The notes below the pieces were generated by a model, which did not search any database, was not told where the DNA came from, and saw only the letters and a list, made by a program, of their open reading frames with translations. The translations under genes and the position numbers were made by a program. From contig JBBRNH010000036.1 in assembly GCA_038230415.1 (NCBI GenBank), positions 1 to 50,285 on the forward strand: a stretch of 50,285 nucleotides of DNA. Direction: 5' to 3'. Every line of letters starts with the position of its first letter. Position 1 is the stretch's first letter. Source of the DNA: JBBRNH01 sp038230415. Lineage in GTDB: Bacteria; Bacteroidota; Bacteroidia; Cytophagales; Spirosomataceae. Below are positions 37,345-45,285 of this stretch, piece by piece.

Positions 37345-39120
37345 ATGAAACTTCTTTACAGTTATTTACGCCATTATTGGGGCTTACTCGTTCTCGCACT
37401 GCTCTTAGCCGCCATCAACCAGATTTTTTCGCTGCTTGACCCATACATTTTTCGGCAAATCATTGACCGTTACGTGGTTAAGCCCGGCGGCACTACCCTC
37501 CGCGACTTAGATTTCGGCCAGTTTCTTGTCAATGGTGCGGGCTTGCTGATTTTGCAGGCTCTCGGCGTGGCGATGGTGAGCCGGATTGCCAAGAATTTTC
37601 AGGATTATTACGTCAACGTGATTACGCAACGGCTGGGCGCGAAACTCTACACCGACGGGCTGCGTCACTCGCTCGATTTGCCGTATCAGGTGTTTGAAGA
37701 TCAACGCTCCGGCGAAACCCTTGGTAAGTTGCAAAAGGTCAGGTCTGATGTCGAAAAACTGATTCAATCCTTTGTGAATGTGCTGTTTACGTCGGTTGTG
37801 GGCATCGTGTTTGTGATGTGGTACGCGGCAACGGTCTATTGGCCCATTGCCCCGGCTTACTTCCTCACGATTCCGCTGCTCGGTTTTGTGAGTTCGCTGT
37901 TGAGCAAGAAAATCAAGACCGTTCAGCAAAAAATCGTGGCCGAAACAACGGCGTTGGCCGGCTCAACCACCGAAAGCCTGCGGAACATCGAACTCGTGAA
38001 AAGCCTCGGCCTGGCGCAGCAGGAAACCGAACGCCTGAACGCCACGACGGGCAAAATCCTGAAACTCGAACTCAAAAAAGTCCGCTACATTCGGTCGCTG
38101 TCGTTTGTGCAGGGAACCTTCGTGAACCTCCTCCGCAACGCCATCATGCTGCTGATGCTGTTTTTGGTGGTGCAGGGCAAGATTACGGTCGGCGAGTTTT
38201 TCTCGCTCTTTATCTACTCGTTTGCCATCTTCGGCCCGTTGCAGGAACTCGGCAACATCATCAACATCTACCGCGAAACCGAAGCATCGCTGGCGAATTT
38301 CCAGACCATTCTCGATACGCCCCGCGACATCAAACCGGCGCATCCACAACCGATTCCGCAACTCGATACGCTGGCTTTCGAGAATGTCCGGTTCAAACAC
38401 CTCACCGCCACCGTTCCCGCGCTCGACAACATCTCGTTCAGTGCCGAACGGGGCGAAACCATCGCGTTTGTCGGGCCGAGTGGGTCGGGCAAAACAACGC
38501 TGGTCAAGCTATTGGTGGGGTTGTATCAGCCGTTAGACGGGCAGATTCTGTACAACGACATCCCCGGTTCGGAGATTGATTTAGACGAATTGCGCGAACA
38601 AATCGGCTTCGTAACACAGGATACGCAGCTTTTTGCCGGCACCATCCGCGAGAACCTGCGCTTTGTGGCACCCAACGCCACCGATGCTGAGTGTCTCACG
38701 GCGTTGCATCAGGCAGCGGCTGATTCGCTGCTTTCCCGCGCTCCGCAGGGACTCGATACCGTGATTGGCGAGGGGGGCGTGAAGGTCTCCGGGGGCGAAA
38801 AACAACGGCTGAGCATTGCCCGCGCCCTGCTCCGCAAACCGACGCTGTTGGTGTTCGACGAAGCGACATCGGCGTTGGACTCGCTCACCGAAGAAGAAAT
38901 TGGCCGCACCGTGCGGCAGCTTTCCGGCTCGCGGCAGCACATCACGATCCTGATTGCCCACCGGCTCAGTACCATTCTGCACGCCGACCGGATTTTTGTG
39001 CTGGAACACGGCCACATTGCCGAGCAGGGCCGCCACCACGAACTCCTCGACCAAAAAGGGCTGTATTATGCCATGTGGCGGCAGCAAATCGGCGAACGGA
39101 AGGAGATGGCGTTGGCGTGA
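37345..39120 (+). CDS. ABC exporter (MsbA-like), intact catalytic glutamate
   Basis: 591 residues: six-helix exporter domain (about 10-310) and ATPase domain (about 340-585) with Walker A GPSGSGKTT, signature VSGGEKQR, Walker B LLVFDEATSALD with the catalytic glutamate, and H-loop IAHRLSTI. It works as a homodimer or as the active half of a heterodimer with the degenerate ABC protein at 32490-34271. Substrate unknown; lipid or drug export is typical. It lies 42 bases after the SDR gene, so is probably in the same TetR-controlled transcript. Confidence 0.92.
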   Translation: MKLLYSYLRHYWGLLVLALLLAAINQIFSLLDPYIFRQIIDRYVVKPGGTTLRDLDFGQFLVNGAGLLILQALGVAMVSRIAKNFQDYYVNVITQRLGAKLYTDGLRHSLDLPYQVFEDQRSGETLGKLQKVRSDVEKLIQSFVNVLFTSVVGIVFVMWYAATVYWPIAPAYFLTIPLLGFVSSLLSKKIKTVQQKIVAETTALAGSTTESLRNIELVKSLGLAQQETERLNATTGKILKLELKKVRYIRSLSFVQGTFVNLLRNAIMLLMLFLVVQGKITVGEFFSLFIYSFAIFGPLQELGNIINIYRETEASLANFQTILDTPRDIKPAHPQPIPQLDTLAFENVRFKHLTATVPALDNISFSAERGETIAFVGPSGSGKTTLVKLLVGLYQPLDGQILYNDIPGSEIDLDELREQIGFVTQDTQLFAGTIRENLRFVAPNATDAECLTALHQAAADSLLSRAPQGLDTVIGEGGVKVSGGEKQRLSIARALLRKPTLLVFDEATSALDSLTEEEIGRTVRQLSGSRQHITILIAHRLSTILHADRIFVLEHGHIAEQGRHHELLDQKGLYYAMWRQQIGERKEMALA

Positions 39121-39126
39121 TTGGGG

Positions 39127-39134
39127 TATATTTG
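39127..39134 (+). promoter_or_regulatory. -7 promoter element of the lipoprotein-like gene
   Basis: TATATTTG matches TAnnTTTG seven bases after the ABC stop, giving a leader of about 80 bases to the next gene. No -33 box seen. Confidence 0.5.
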
Positions 39135-39220
39135 TAGTATCGTCAACGTCAATGCATACATCATAGTAGTAGCAGTGAAGTCCGCTCTCAAAAAATGTTG
39201 ATAACAAAATGATGTTGCCC

Positions 39221-39847
39221 ATGAAAAACCTGTGGATGCTGCTGCTGCTATGTCTCGCCTTGTCTGACTGTAAAGACAAAGCCATTGACCCCGAAAGCTA
39301 CGATGGCGATTACCCCTACTACCGGGTTGGGGGTGCTCAAATCCCTACCCACCCGACCCGGTTTGAGAACACACCCCAAGCACCGGGTACATACAAGGTC
39401 TTGTTTAACAATCATGACTGGAACCATTGGCTCTACATTGCTGCCGGAGGAGGGTTGACTCCCCGATCAGCATCTCTGTTTGGGTTAGGGATGCTGGCTG
39501 TCGGAGGTGTTGATTGCGACAGAGAACATTTTGACTTTGCCATACCGGCCAAAGTCGGTATGTACCGCTATGGAAAGGAAGTTGCCTACGATGTCAAGTT
39601 CCCTCAAAACCCTAATTTTTCGATGATTAACTGCGATGCAAGCAGCGGCAACAGCGTTGAGGCTGACCAAACAGCCAACAATTGGGTCAACATCACCCGG
39701 TTTGACACACTGAGCAAACCCAATGAAGCGGAGGGCAGCTTTGATATTACATTCAAGATTGTTCGTAAAAACCCCAACTACTCGATTGTTTATCCCAACA
39801 CAATCAGAATGAGGGGGAGTTTTAAGCAGCAATTCAACCCGAAGTAA
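39221..39847 (+). CDS. Secreted protein, possible lipoprotein, unknown function
   Basis: 208 residues from ATG 39221 (MKNLWMLLLLCLALSDCKDK); in-frame ATGs at 39209 and 39212 would add four or three residues. A short hydrophobic signal runs up to Cys17, but the aspartate at -1 makes LALSDC a poor lipobox, so lipidation is uncertain. The remainder is beta-rich (YKVLFNNHDWNHWLYIAAGG, FDITFKIVRKNPNYS) without a recognised domain. Own promoter upstream and terminator downstream, hence monocistronic. Confidence 0.75.
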   Translation: MKNLWMLLLLCLALSDCKDKAIDPESYDGDYPYYRVGGAQIPTHPTRFENTPQAPGTYKVLFNNHDWNHWLYIAAGGGLTPRSASLFGLGMLAVGGVDCDREHFDFAIPAKVGMYRYGKEVAYDVKFPQNPNFSMINCDASSGNSVEADQTANNWVNITRFDTLSKPNEAEGSFDITFKIVRKNPNYSIVYPNTIRMRGSFKQQFNPK

Positions 39848-39859
39848 ACGCTGAAAGTA

Positions 39860-39901
39860 ACCAACGAGTCAGACGATAGCGTTATCGTCCGACCCGTTGG
39901 T
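39860..39901. terminator. Terminator after the lipoprotein-like gene
   Basis: ACCAACG...GTC.GACGATA and TATCGTC.GAC...CGTTGGT form a long stem with few mismatches, followed by GTTT on the plus strand. It can serve both the plus-strand gene and the convergent MazE-like gene. Confidence 0.75.
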
Positions 39902-39976
39902 GTTTAGTCAGGAGGATCGCCTTTGACCTGTGGGACGAAATGGAAGGCCCGATAGCCACCGACCCTTTCTGACGGG

Positions 39977-40219
39977 TTACCATGATTCCCTGGTTTCGTC
40001 GGTAAACAGGTCGGGAATCCGCAGTTGGTCGTCGCCATTTTCGTGCATTTGCCGGAACGACTCCTCCCAGCCAATACGTGGATTACGAACTGGCTTCAGG
40101 ATCAGGGCATCGTCGCGCAGTTCAACTTCTACTGAATCGTTGATCTCGTACTTGTCTAATAAGGCTTTCGGAATCCGAATTCCTTTCGAGTTTCCAATGG
40201 GGATAACAGCAAGGCGAAT
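39977..40219 (-). CDS. MazE-like antitoxin (AbrB/SpoVT fold), orphan, non-standard start
   Basis: About 80 residues. The AbrB-type DNA-binding domain is clear: AVIPIGNSKGIRIPKALLD, then VEVELRDDALILKPVR, and the conserved tail WEESFRQMHENGDDQL of MazE/ChpS-type antitoxins. The expected start codon position reads ATT (40219) instead of ATG; the only standard alternatives are GTG 40279 or TTG 40276, adding about 20 residues that do not resemble the family. No MazF toxin follows: only a 33-codon frame starting at an ATG that overlaps its stop. Likely a decayed or orphan antitoxin, perhaps still a repressor. Confidence 0.65.
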   Translation of the reverse strand: MRLAVIPIGNSKGIRIPKALLDKYEINDSVEVELRDDALILKPVRNPRIGWEESFRQMHENGDDQLRIPDLFTDETRESW

Positions 40220-40363
40220 ACCGAGAATGTGATTACGTTGTAGGTATAAAACTACGCCATACCGTTTGTGAATCAACACATTGATGTGTTCGATACCTGA
40301 TGCAAATAGTAAGAAAGCCGTATTTTTACGTTTTATCGCTGAAAACAACCATCTCCAAACAAA

Positions 40364-41788
40364 ATGATCCGATATCTGATTGCTGCGGCCTTTGTTGCCG
40401 TATTCTGCCTGAGCAGTTTCCTGATCGAACAGAAGCCAGCCACAAACAAAAACGGGACGACGCAAACGGCAAAAACCGCCCGCCAAAATTACGAAACCTA
40501 CTGCGCGTCGTGTCACGGCGAGAAAGTAGAAGCCTTTGTAGATCGCAAATGGAAGCACGGCAACACCAAACCCGAACTCACGGCCAGTATTGCAGGCGGC
40601 TATCCCGAACTCGGAATGCCAACCTGGAAGGGCGTTCTGAACGACCAGGAAGTGGGCGAAATGGCCGACCTGATTCTCGAAAGCCTGAAAGACGTGGATA
40701 AATACAAGTTTGCCAACAAGCCAACCTCCAACATCTTCTCGTCAGAAGGCATGACGGTTAAGTTAGACACCGTTGCCTCTGGCCTGAGTTCGCCCTGGGG
40801 ACTGGCGTTTTTGCCCAACGGCGAGATGCTCGTCACCGACCGCGCCGGTGATGTGTATCGGATTGACAAAGCCAACCACAAAACCAAACTCACCGGCGGG
40901 CCGACCGTATTGGTTGAAGGACAAGGCGGGTTGTTAGACGTTGAACTGCACCCCGATTTCACCAAAAATCAGTTGGTATATCTGTCATACTCAGCCTTTA
41001 AGCAGGAAGGCGACCAGAAACTGTCAACCACTGCCGTGATGCGGGCCAAACTCGTGGGCGACGCGCTGACGGAGCAAAAAACTATTTTTGAGGCCTTACC
41101 CTACGCCAAAACCCGCCACCACTACGGCTCGCGGCTCAAATTCGACAAGAAAGGGTTTCTATACGTGTCGGTCGGCGACCGGGGCAGCGAACAGGAAAAC
41201 CCGCAATCGCTTGACCGGGACGCGGGCAAAGTCCACCGCCTGATGGACGATGGCCGGATTCCTGCCGATAACCCGTTTGTAAACGACAAAACCGCTCACC
41301 CGTCGGTGTATTCATACGGCCACCGCAACCCGCAGGGCATGGCCCTAAACCCGGCAACGGGTGCCATCTGGACGCACGAACACGGCCCGCGCGGGGGCGA
41401 CGAAGTGAACATCATCAAGAAATCGGCAAACTACGGCTGGCCCGTTATCTGTTACGGCATCAATTACGACGGCAAACCCATCACCAACCTCACCGCCAAA
41501 GAAGGCATGGAGCAACCGCTAACCTACTGGCTTCCGTCTATCGGGCCGAGCGGCATGGCATTTGTAACGGGATCGAAATACCCCGGCTGGAAAGACAACC
41601 TGATGGTAGGTTCGCTGCGGTTTCAGTATTTGAATCGCTGCGTGGTGAAAGACGGTAAGATTATCAGTCAGGAAAGCATACTGAAAAATCTGGGCCGCGT
41701 CCGCAACGTGGACATGGGGCCGGACGGCTATCTGTATGTCTCAGTCGAAGAGCCGGGTTACGTGTTTCGGCTGATGCCGGTGATGTAG
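40364..41788 (+). CDS. Cytochrome c / PQQ-dependent sugar dehydrogenase fusion
   Basis: 474 residues. Signal peptide about 1-22, a cytochrome c domain with haem motif CASCH near residue 46-50 and likely axial methionine in LGMPTW, then a six-bladed sugar-dehydrogenase propeller (about 125-474) with SSPWGLAFLPNGEMLVTDR, the catalytic-type histidine in RHHYGSRL, and YSYGHRNPQGMA. These soluble aldose dehydrogenases oxidise sugars in the periplasm with PQQ and can pass electrons to the attached haem. PQQ supply genes are not in the window. Second enzyme of this fold here (see 14924-18355), with the cytochrome at the opposite end. Confidence 0.92.
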   Translation: MIRYLIAAAFVAVFCLSSFLIEQKPATNKNGTTQTAKTARQNYETYCASCHGEKVEAFVDRKWKHGNTKPELTASIAGGYPELGMPTWKGVLNDQEVGEMADLILESLKDVDKYKFANKPTSNIFSSEGMTVKLDTVASGLSSPWGLAFLPNGEMLVTDRAGDVYRIDKANHKTKLTGGPTVLVEGQGGLLDVELHPDFTKNQLVYLSYSAFKQEGDQKLSTTAVMRAKLVGDALTEQKTIFEALPYAKTRHHYGSRLKFDKKGFLYVSVGDRGSEQENPQSLDRDAGKVHRLMDDGRIPADNPFVNDKTAHPSVYSYGHRNPQGMALNPATGAIWTHEHGPRGGDEVNIIKKSANYGWPVICYGINYDGKPITNLTAKEGMEQPLTYWLPSIGPSGMAFVTGSKYPGWKDNLMVGSLRFQYLNRCVVKDGKIISQESILKNLGRVRNVDMGPDGYLYVSVEEPGYVFRLMPVM

Positions 41789-41852
41789 AGACGCATAATT
41801 GCGTCTTGTGGATGAAATTCTGTTGCAAAAAGACGCAAATATGCGTCTCTAC
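41785..41852. repeat. 23-bp inverted repeat at the dehydrogenase stop
   Basis: Arms 41785-41807 and 41830-41852 are reverse complements with one mismatch; each arm itself contains AGACGCA/TGCGTCT. The stop TAG (41786-41788) is part of the left arm. It lies between two convergent genes and may end both transcripts. Confidence 0.85.
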
Positions 41853-41889
41853 GCCCTGCCCCGACAATTTTTCGGGGGCAGGGCGATTT

Positions 41890-42273
41890 TTATAGTACCA
41901 ACTCTTGAAACAACCGTATCAGGGTTTTTTCCGCATCGTTGCACAGGCCCGGATGCACCGCCGAGGTCTGAACCACCGTGCTGCGCGTGGCCGTGAGCCA
42001 GCGAAACCGCCCCGCAATCGGTAACTGCCCAATGGTGCCACCCGTGCGTCGGCCCGCGCAAATCCGGGCAAATGCCTGTAATCGCTGGTCAAGTTCGGCC
42101 AGGTCAATATCGGGCGATAAGGCGCGTAACCGGCTCTCATTCAGGACATAGCGGGTTTGCAGAAAGCCCTGACCAGCACAGTACAGAATCACACCGACGT
42201 TCATAAACTCCTCGCGCTCCACGTGCGGCACCACCCGGATTACGGCGTATTCAAACAAGTGCTTGTCGGGCAT
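41890..42273 (-). CDS. DUF3037 protein, partner of HipA-like kinase copy 2
   Basis: 127 residues, the usual DUF3037 length. The opening EYAVIRVVPHVEREEFMNVGVILYC is typical of the family, as is the later AGRRTGGTIGQLPIAGRFRWLT. Function unknown. Its start lies 23 bases inside the end of the kinase gene, a tight overlap that implies coupled synthesis. The same pairing occurs at 30323-32081. Confidence 0.85.
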   Translation of the reverse strand: MPDKHLFEYAVIRVVPHVEREEFMNVGVILYCAGQGFLQTRYVLNESRLRALSPDIDLAELDQRLQAFARICAGRRTGGTIGQLPIAGRFRWLTATRSTVVQTSAVHPGLCNDAEKTLIRLFQELVL

Positions 42274-43030
42274 GATTGGCTGCGGTGATAAACGTTTGTG
42301 AATGAGCCAATCGCGTCTCTAAAAACCCGGCATACACCGCCCGCTGTTCGTCCGGCGACGATTCGCCCGATTCATCCATCAGCCACTCGTCAGGAATGAG
42401 CGCGACGATTTCCCGGATTCGTTCGGGCGTTAAAATCACCCGGAAATCGGCATCAACGGCTTCGAGTTCGGTGGCCTGGGGCAGCAATACGTGGTGGTTA
42501 ATGGGGACAAACGGGCGCACAGCCTGCTCCTGCCAGGGCTGAGTGGAGTGATGAAAATACAGGGCCGCGCCGTGATCTATGAGCCATAACTCTTTGTGCC
42601 AGAGCAACATATTGGTATTGCGGGCGGTGCGGTCAACGTTAGTCACGAAACAATCGAGCCAGACGATTTCGGATGCCAACCGAGCGTCCACCGTCGTCAC
42701 CAACGGGTCAAAGGTGATGGCCCCGGAGAGGTAATGCAACGCCAGGTTCAGCCCGGTGCTGGCCCGGAGTAAATCCTGAATTTCTTCGTCGGGTTCGGTG
42801 CGGCCAAAGGCTTCGTCGAGCGTGGCAAAGACTAATTCGGGCAATCGCAAACCGACGGCGCGGGCAATCTCACCGGCCACGAGTTCGGCAATCAACGCTT
42901 TGGCTCCCTGCCCCGCCCCCCGAAATTTGAGAACGTACAAAAAATCATCGTCGGCCTCAACCAATGCGGGCAATGAGCCACCTTCGCGCAATGGGGTGAT
43001 GTAGCGGGTAACGGTAACGGTTCGGAGCAT
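42251..43030 (-). CDS. HipA-like kinase (HipA_2 type), copy 2
   Basis: 259 residues. Features of a protein-kinase-like fold: K35 in YVLKFRGAGQG, where the glycines may hold ATP phosphates, the catalytic-loop-like NVDRTARNTN (131-140) and metal-binding IDHG (D152). It matches the HipA_2 family and aligns in layout with copy 1, which lacks the glycine-rich loop. It lies 2 bases after the quinone oxidoreductase stop and overlaps its DUF3037 partner by 23 bases. No HipB-type antitoxin gene is present. Target and role are unknown. Confidence 0.82.
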   Translation of the reverse strand: MLRTVTVTRYITPLREGGSLPALVEADDDFLYVLKFRGAGQGAKALIAELVAGEIARAVGLRLPELVFATLDEAFGRTEPDEEIQDLLRASTGLNLALHYLSGAITFDPLVTTVDARLASEIVWLDCFVTNVDRTARNTNMLLWHKELWLIDHGAALYFHHSTQPWQEQAVRPFVPINHHVLLPQATELEAVDADFRVILTPERIREIVALIPDEWLMDESGESSPDEQRAVYAGFLETRLAHSQTFITAANHARQALV

Positions 43031-43032
43031 GA

Positions 43033-44001
43033 TTACGGAGTCAACAACAGTTTCCCGGTTGTGGCCCTGCTTTCTAAATCGCGGTGGGCCTGAGCAGCGT
43101 CGGCCAGGGCGTAGGGCGGCTGGATGAGCAGGTTCAGTTTGTTATCAGCAATCAGGTTCAGCACCACCCCGGCCCGTTCGAGCAACGCCGACCGTGTGAG
43201 GGTGTAATGCGGTAACGTTGGCCGGGTCAGCGTTAGTGAGCCTTTGGCCGCCAGAATAGCCGGTGAAAACGGCGGCACCGGGCCACTGGCATTGCCATAC
43301 GAAACTAATGTGCCGAGTGGGCGCAAGCTGTTCAGGCTGCCCTCGAACGTGCTTTTGCCCACCGAATCATACACGGCATGAACGCCCTGACCGCCCGTCA
43401 GTTGGCGCACGGCTTCGGCAAAATCGGTTTGGGTATATAAAATCACGGCATCGGCTCCGTTTTGGCGCGAGAGTTCGGCCTTCTCCTGCGTCGAGACGGT
43501 GGTGATTACCCGCGCCCCGCGCAGCCGGGCCATCTGCGTCAGGAGCAAACCCACGCCCCCGGCCCCGGCATGAATCAGCACCGTGTCGCCGGGCCGGATT
43601 GGATATGTGGTGTAGGCTAAGTATTGGGCTGTCATGCCCTGCAACATGGCGGCTGCGGCCTGTTGGTCGGTAATACCGTCAGGAATCGGCACGAGTTTAT
43701 CGGCAGGAACAGCCGCGTATTGGCTGTATGAACCAACCAGCACGGCAAAGGCCACGCGCTGCCCAACGGCCACGCCGGTTGTGCCTTCGCCGAGGGCTTC
43801 GATCACGCCCGCGCCCTCGTTGCCCGGTACAAATGGCAGCGGCACCGGGTATAATCCTGAGCGGTGGTAGGTGTCGATGTAGTTAATGCCGATGGCCGTG
43901 AGCCGAACTAAGGCTTCGCCGGGTTTAGGCGTTGGCATTTGTAAATCATTGAGGATCAGTACATCCGGCCCGCCGACTTGGGCAAATTGAATGGCATTCA
44001 T
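43033..44001 (-). CDS. NADPH:quinone oxidoreductase (zinc-independent MDR)
   Basis: 322 residues from ATG 44001 (MNAIQFAQVGGPDVL); a longer frame to 44049 is not needed. Medium-chain dehydrogenase fold: GroES-like domain (about 1-130) and Rossmann domain with HAGAGGVGLLLTQMA near 150. No zinc ligands at the structural site; it matches QOR/zeta-crystallin enzymes that reduce quinones or enones with NADPH. The HipA-like kinase starts 2 bases after it, so they share a transcript; whether that has meaning is unclear. Confidence 0.92.
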   Translation of the reverse strand: MNAIQFAQVGGPDVLILNDLQMPTPKPGEALVRLTAIGINYIDTYHRSGLYPVPLPFVPGNEGAGVIEALGEGTTGVAVGQRVAFAVLVGSYSQYAAVPADKLVPIPDGITDQQAAAAMLQGMTAQYLAYTTYPIRPGDTVLIHAGAGGVGLLLTQMARLRGARVITTVSTQEKAELSRQNGADAVILYTQTDFAEAVRQLTGGQGVHAVYDSVGKSTFEGSLNSLRPLGTLVSYGNASGPVPPFSPAILAAKGSLTLTRPTLPHYTLTRSALLERAGVVLNLIADNKLNLLIQPPYALADAAQAHRDLESRATTGKLLLTP

Positions 44002-44143
44002 GGTTTTATAGTTTGGCGGGTAACGATGAGTGGAGGGGTTCCCGTTCAAAAATAAATCGCTACTTATTCGGGAATTTGATGCGTCTCAAAACCGGACGTT
44101 CGCTCATTTCGTATGTCTTGGCTCAACTACAACCCAACACGTC

Positions 44144-44437
44144 ATGGTAACAGTAGGCTTATTGGTACGCTTGGAAGCGAAGCCCGGCAAAGAACAGGCA
44201 GTGGCCGATTTTCTCAAAGGCGGTTTGCCCCTCGCTCAAAACGAACCCGACACGATTAACTGGTACGGTATTCAGTTGGGGCCATCTACGTTTGGCATTT
44301 TCGACACGTTTCCCGCCGATGCCGGGCGGCAGGCGCACCTCAACGGCCCCATTGCAGCGGCTTTGATGGCGAGTGCGGGTGAGTTACTGGCCTCGCCCCC
44401 GGTGATCGAAATGGTTGATATTCTGGCCGCTAAGTAA
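44144..44437 (+). CDS. Antibiotic biosynthesis monooxygenase-type (ABM) protein
   Basis: 97 residues from ATG 44144 (MVTVGLLVRLEAKPGKEQAV); earlier in-frame codons precede the domain start. The ferredoxin-like ABM fold is shown by LEAKPGKEQAVADFL, WYGIQLGPSTFGIFDTF and HLNGPIAAALMASAGELL. ABM proteins are small dimers, some being monooxygenases or haem-degrading enzymes; no specific reaction can be assigned. Divergent from the quinone oxidoreductase gene and followed by a strong terminator. Confidence 0.85.
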   Translation: MVTVGLLVRLEAKPGKEQAVADFLKGGLPLAQNEPDTINWYGIQLGPSTFGIFDTFPADAGRQAHLNGPIAAALMASAGELLASPPVIEMVDILAAK

Positions 44438-44460
44438 TTCGTTGTCATTGTATTGCGTTC

Positions 44461-44497
44461 AAAACCCCGGCAAGCCATTGGCTTGCCGGGGTTTTTA
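44461..44497. terminator. Bidirectional terminator
   Basis: AAAACCCCGGCAAGCC-att-GGCTTGCCGGGGTTTTT: a perfect GC-rich stem flanked by A-run and T-run, between convergent genes ending at 44437 and 44507. Confidence 0.95.
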
Positions 44498-44506
44498 TAA
44501 TGCAGT

Positions 44507-44905
44507 CTATTTCGCAAATCGGTTGAAGGCCACAACCACTGCACCCGCTACAACCGCGTGCATCACATTGAGTAATACAATCATGTTTGTTGGTGCGCCC
44601 GGAATCGACAACGGCGAAAAGAACGACAGCACCAGAAACACGCCAGCAATGATGTTAAAAACCAGCAGCGGCTTTTTGGTAAACCGATTGAGCAACGCCA
44701 GTACCAGTCCGGCCACTACCGAGGGCAAAATCGAACTGATAATCACGGGGATTACCGTCAGCGGTTGTCCCGCGTTGGGGATAATCACGTTTTGCGGAAC
44801 GGCACCGGCAGCACCGCCGACAAAAAACAGAACTGTGTTTATAGCCGCAGCCACAAGGCCAGCCAAAAAGCCGAGCCGAAGAAATGAAAGCCAATTTTGC
44901 TTCAT
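44507..44905 (-). CDS. DUF6069-family membrane protein
   Basis: 132 residues with four transmembrane helices (LGFLAGLVAAAINTVLFFVGG; VIPVIISSILPSVVAGLVLAL; LLVFNIIAGVFLVLSFF; MIVLLNVMHAVVAGAVVVA), the layout of DUF6069 proteins. Function unknown. It lies 41 bases after the ABM gene that ends the Kai operon and may be its last member. Confidence 0.8.
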   Translation of the reverse strand: MKQNWLSFLRLGFLAGLVAAAINTVLFFVGGAAGAVPQNVIIPNAGQPLTVIPVIISSILPSVVAGLVLALLNRFTKKPLLVFNIIAGVFLVLSFFSPLSIPGAPTNMIVLLNVMHAVVAGAVVVAFNRFAK

Positions 44906-44946
44906 AGCGATTAGAGATGAATGGTTGATTTATAGATTAAACTGAT

Positions 44947-45285
44947 TCACTGCCGCTCAAATCCGTAATCGCGCTCCACCAGGCAAATCCGAACTTTGTA
45001 AGTCTCGTACCACATTTGGCGGCCCGTTTGCTGGGCAAGCGCGTGTTCGGCGTGGCGTTTCCAGTTTCGGATGGCCTCTGTGCTATCCCAGTACGAAACC
45101 GTAATGCCAATTGCCTCCGCTTCGCGGGCCGATTCTACGCCCAGAAAGCCGGGCTGGTCGTGGGCGAGTTCAACCATGCGGGCGGCAGTTTTACCATATC
45201 CGCTGGTGTCATCAGTCTGGACAGACGTAAAAATTACGGCGTAATACGGCGGTTCGGGCGTGGGGGCGATGGAGGTCTCGCTCAT
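44947..45285 (-). CDS. ABM-type monooxygenase protein at the end of the Kai operon
   Basis: 112 residues. YYAVIFTSVQTDDTSGYGKTAARMV, then QPGFLGVESAREAEAIGITVSYWDSTEAIRNW, is typical of the ABM fold with a stress-response-type dimer. The active-site residues of known monooxygenases cannot be verified. Its ATG overlaps the stop of the response regulator by four bases (ATGA), so it is translated with the Kai signalling genes; a link to that pathway's output is inferred. Confidence 0.82.
   Translation of the reverse strand: MSETSIAPTPEPPYYAVIFTSVQTDDTSGYGKTAARMVELAHDQPGFLGVESAREAEAIGITVSYWDSTEAIRNWKRHAEHALAQQTGRQMWYETYKVRICLVERDYGFERQ

Noticed and set aside
38581..39285. Minus-strand open frame of 234 codons
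   Set aside because: Mirror of the ABC ATPase domain at 37345-39120; composition is not protein-like.
39904..39976. Remnant MazF toxin after the MazE-like gene
   Set aside because: The frame overlapping the MazE stop is only 33 codons and has no MazF motif. Another frame reads smoothly (VGGYRAFHFVPQVKGDPPD) but has no start and no known family, so neither was listed as a gene.
44030..44143. Upstream extension of the ABM gene
   Set aside because: The ABM domain begins at ATG 44144; the extra 38 codons resemble no ABM protein and overlap the gap needed for the divergent promoters.
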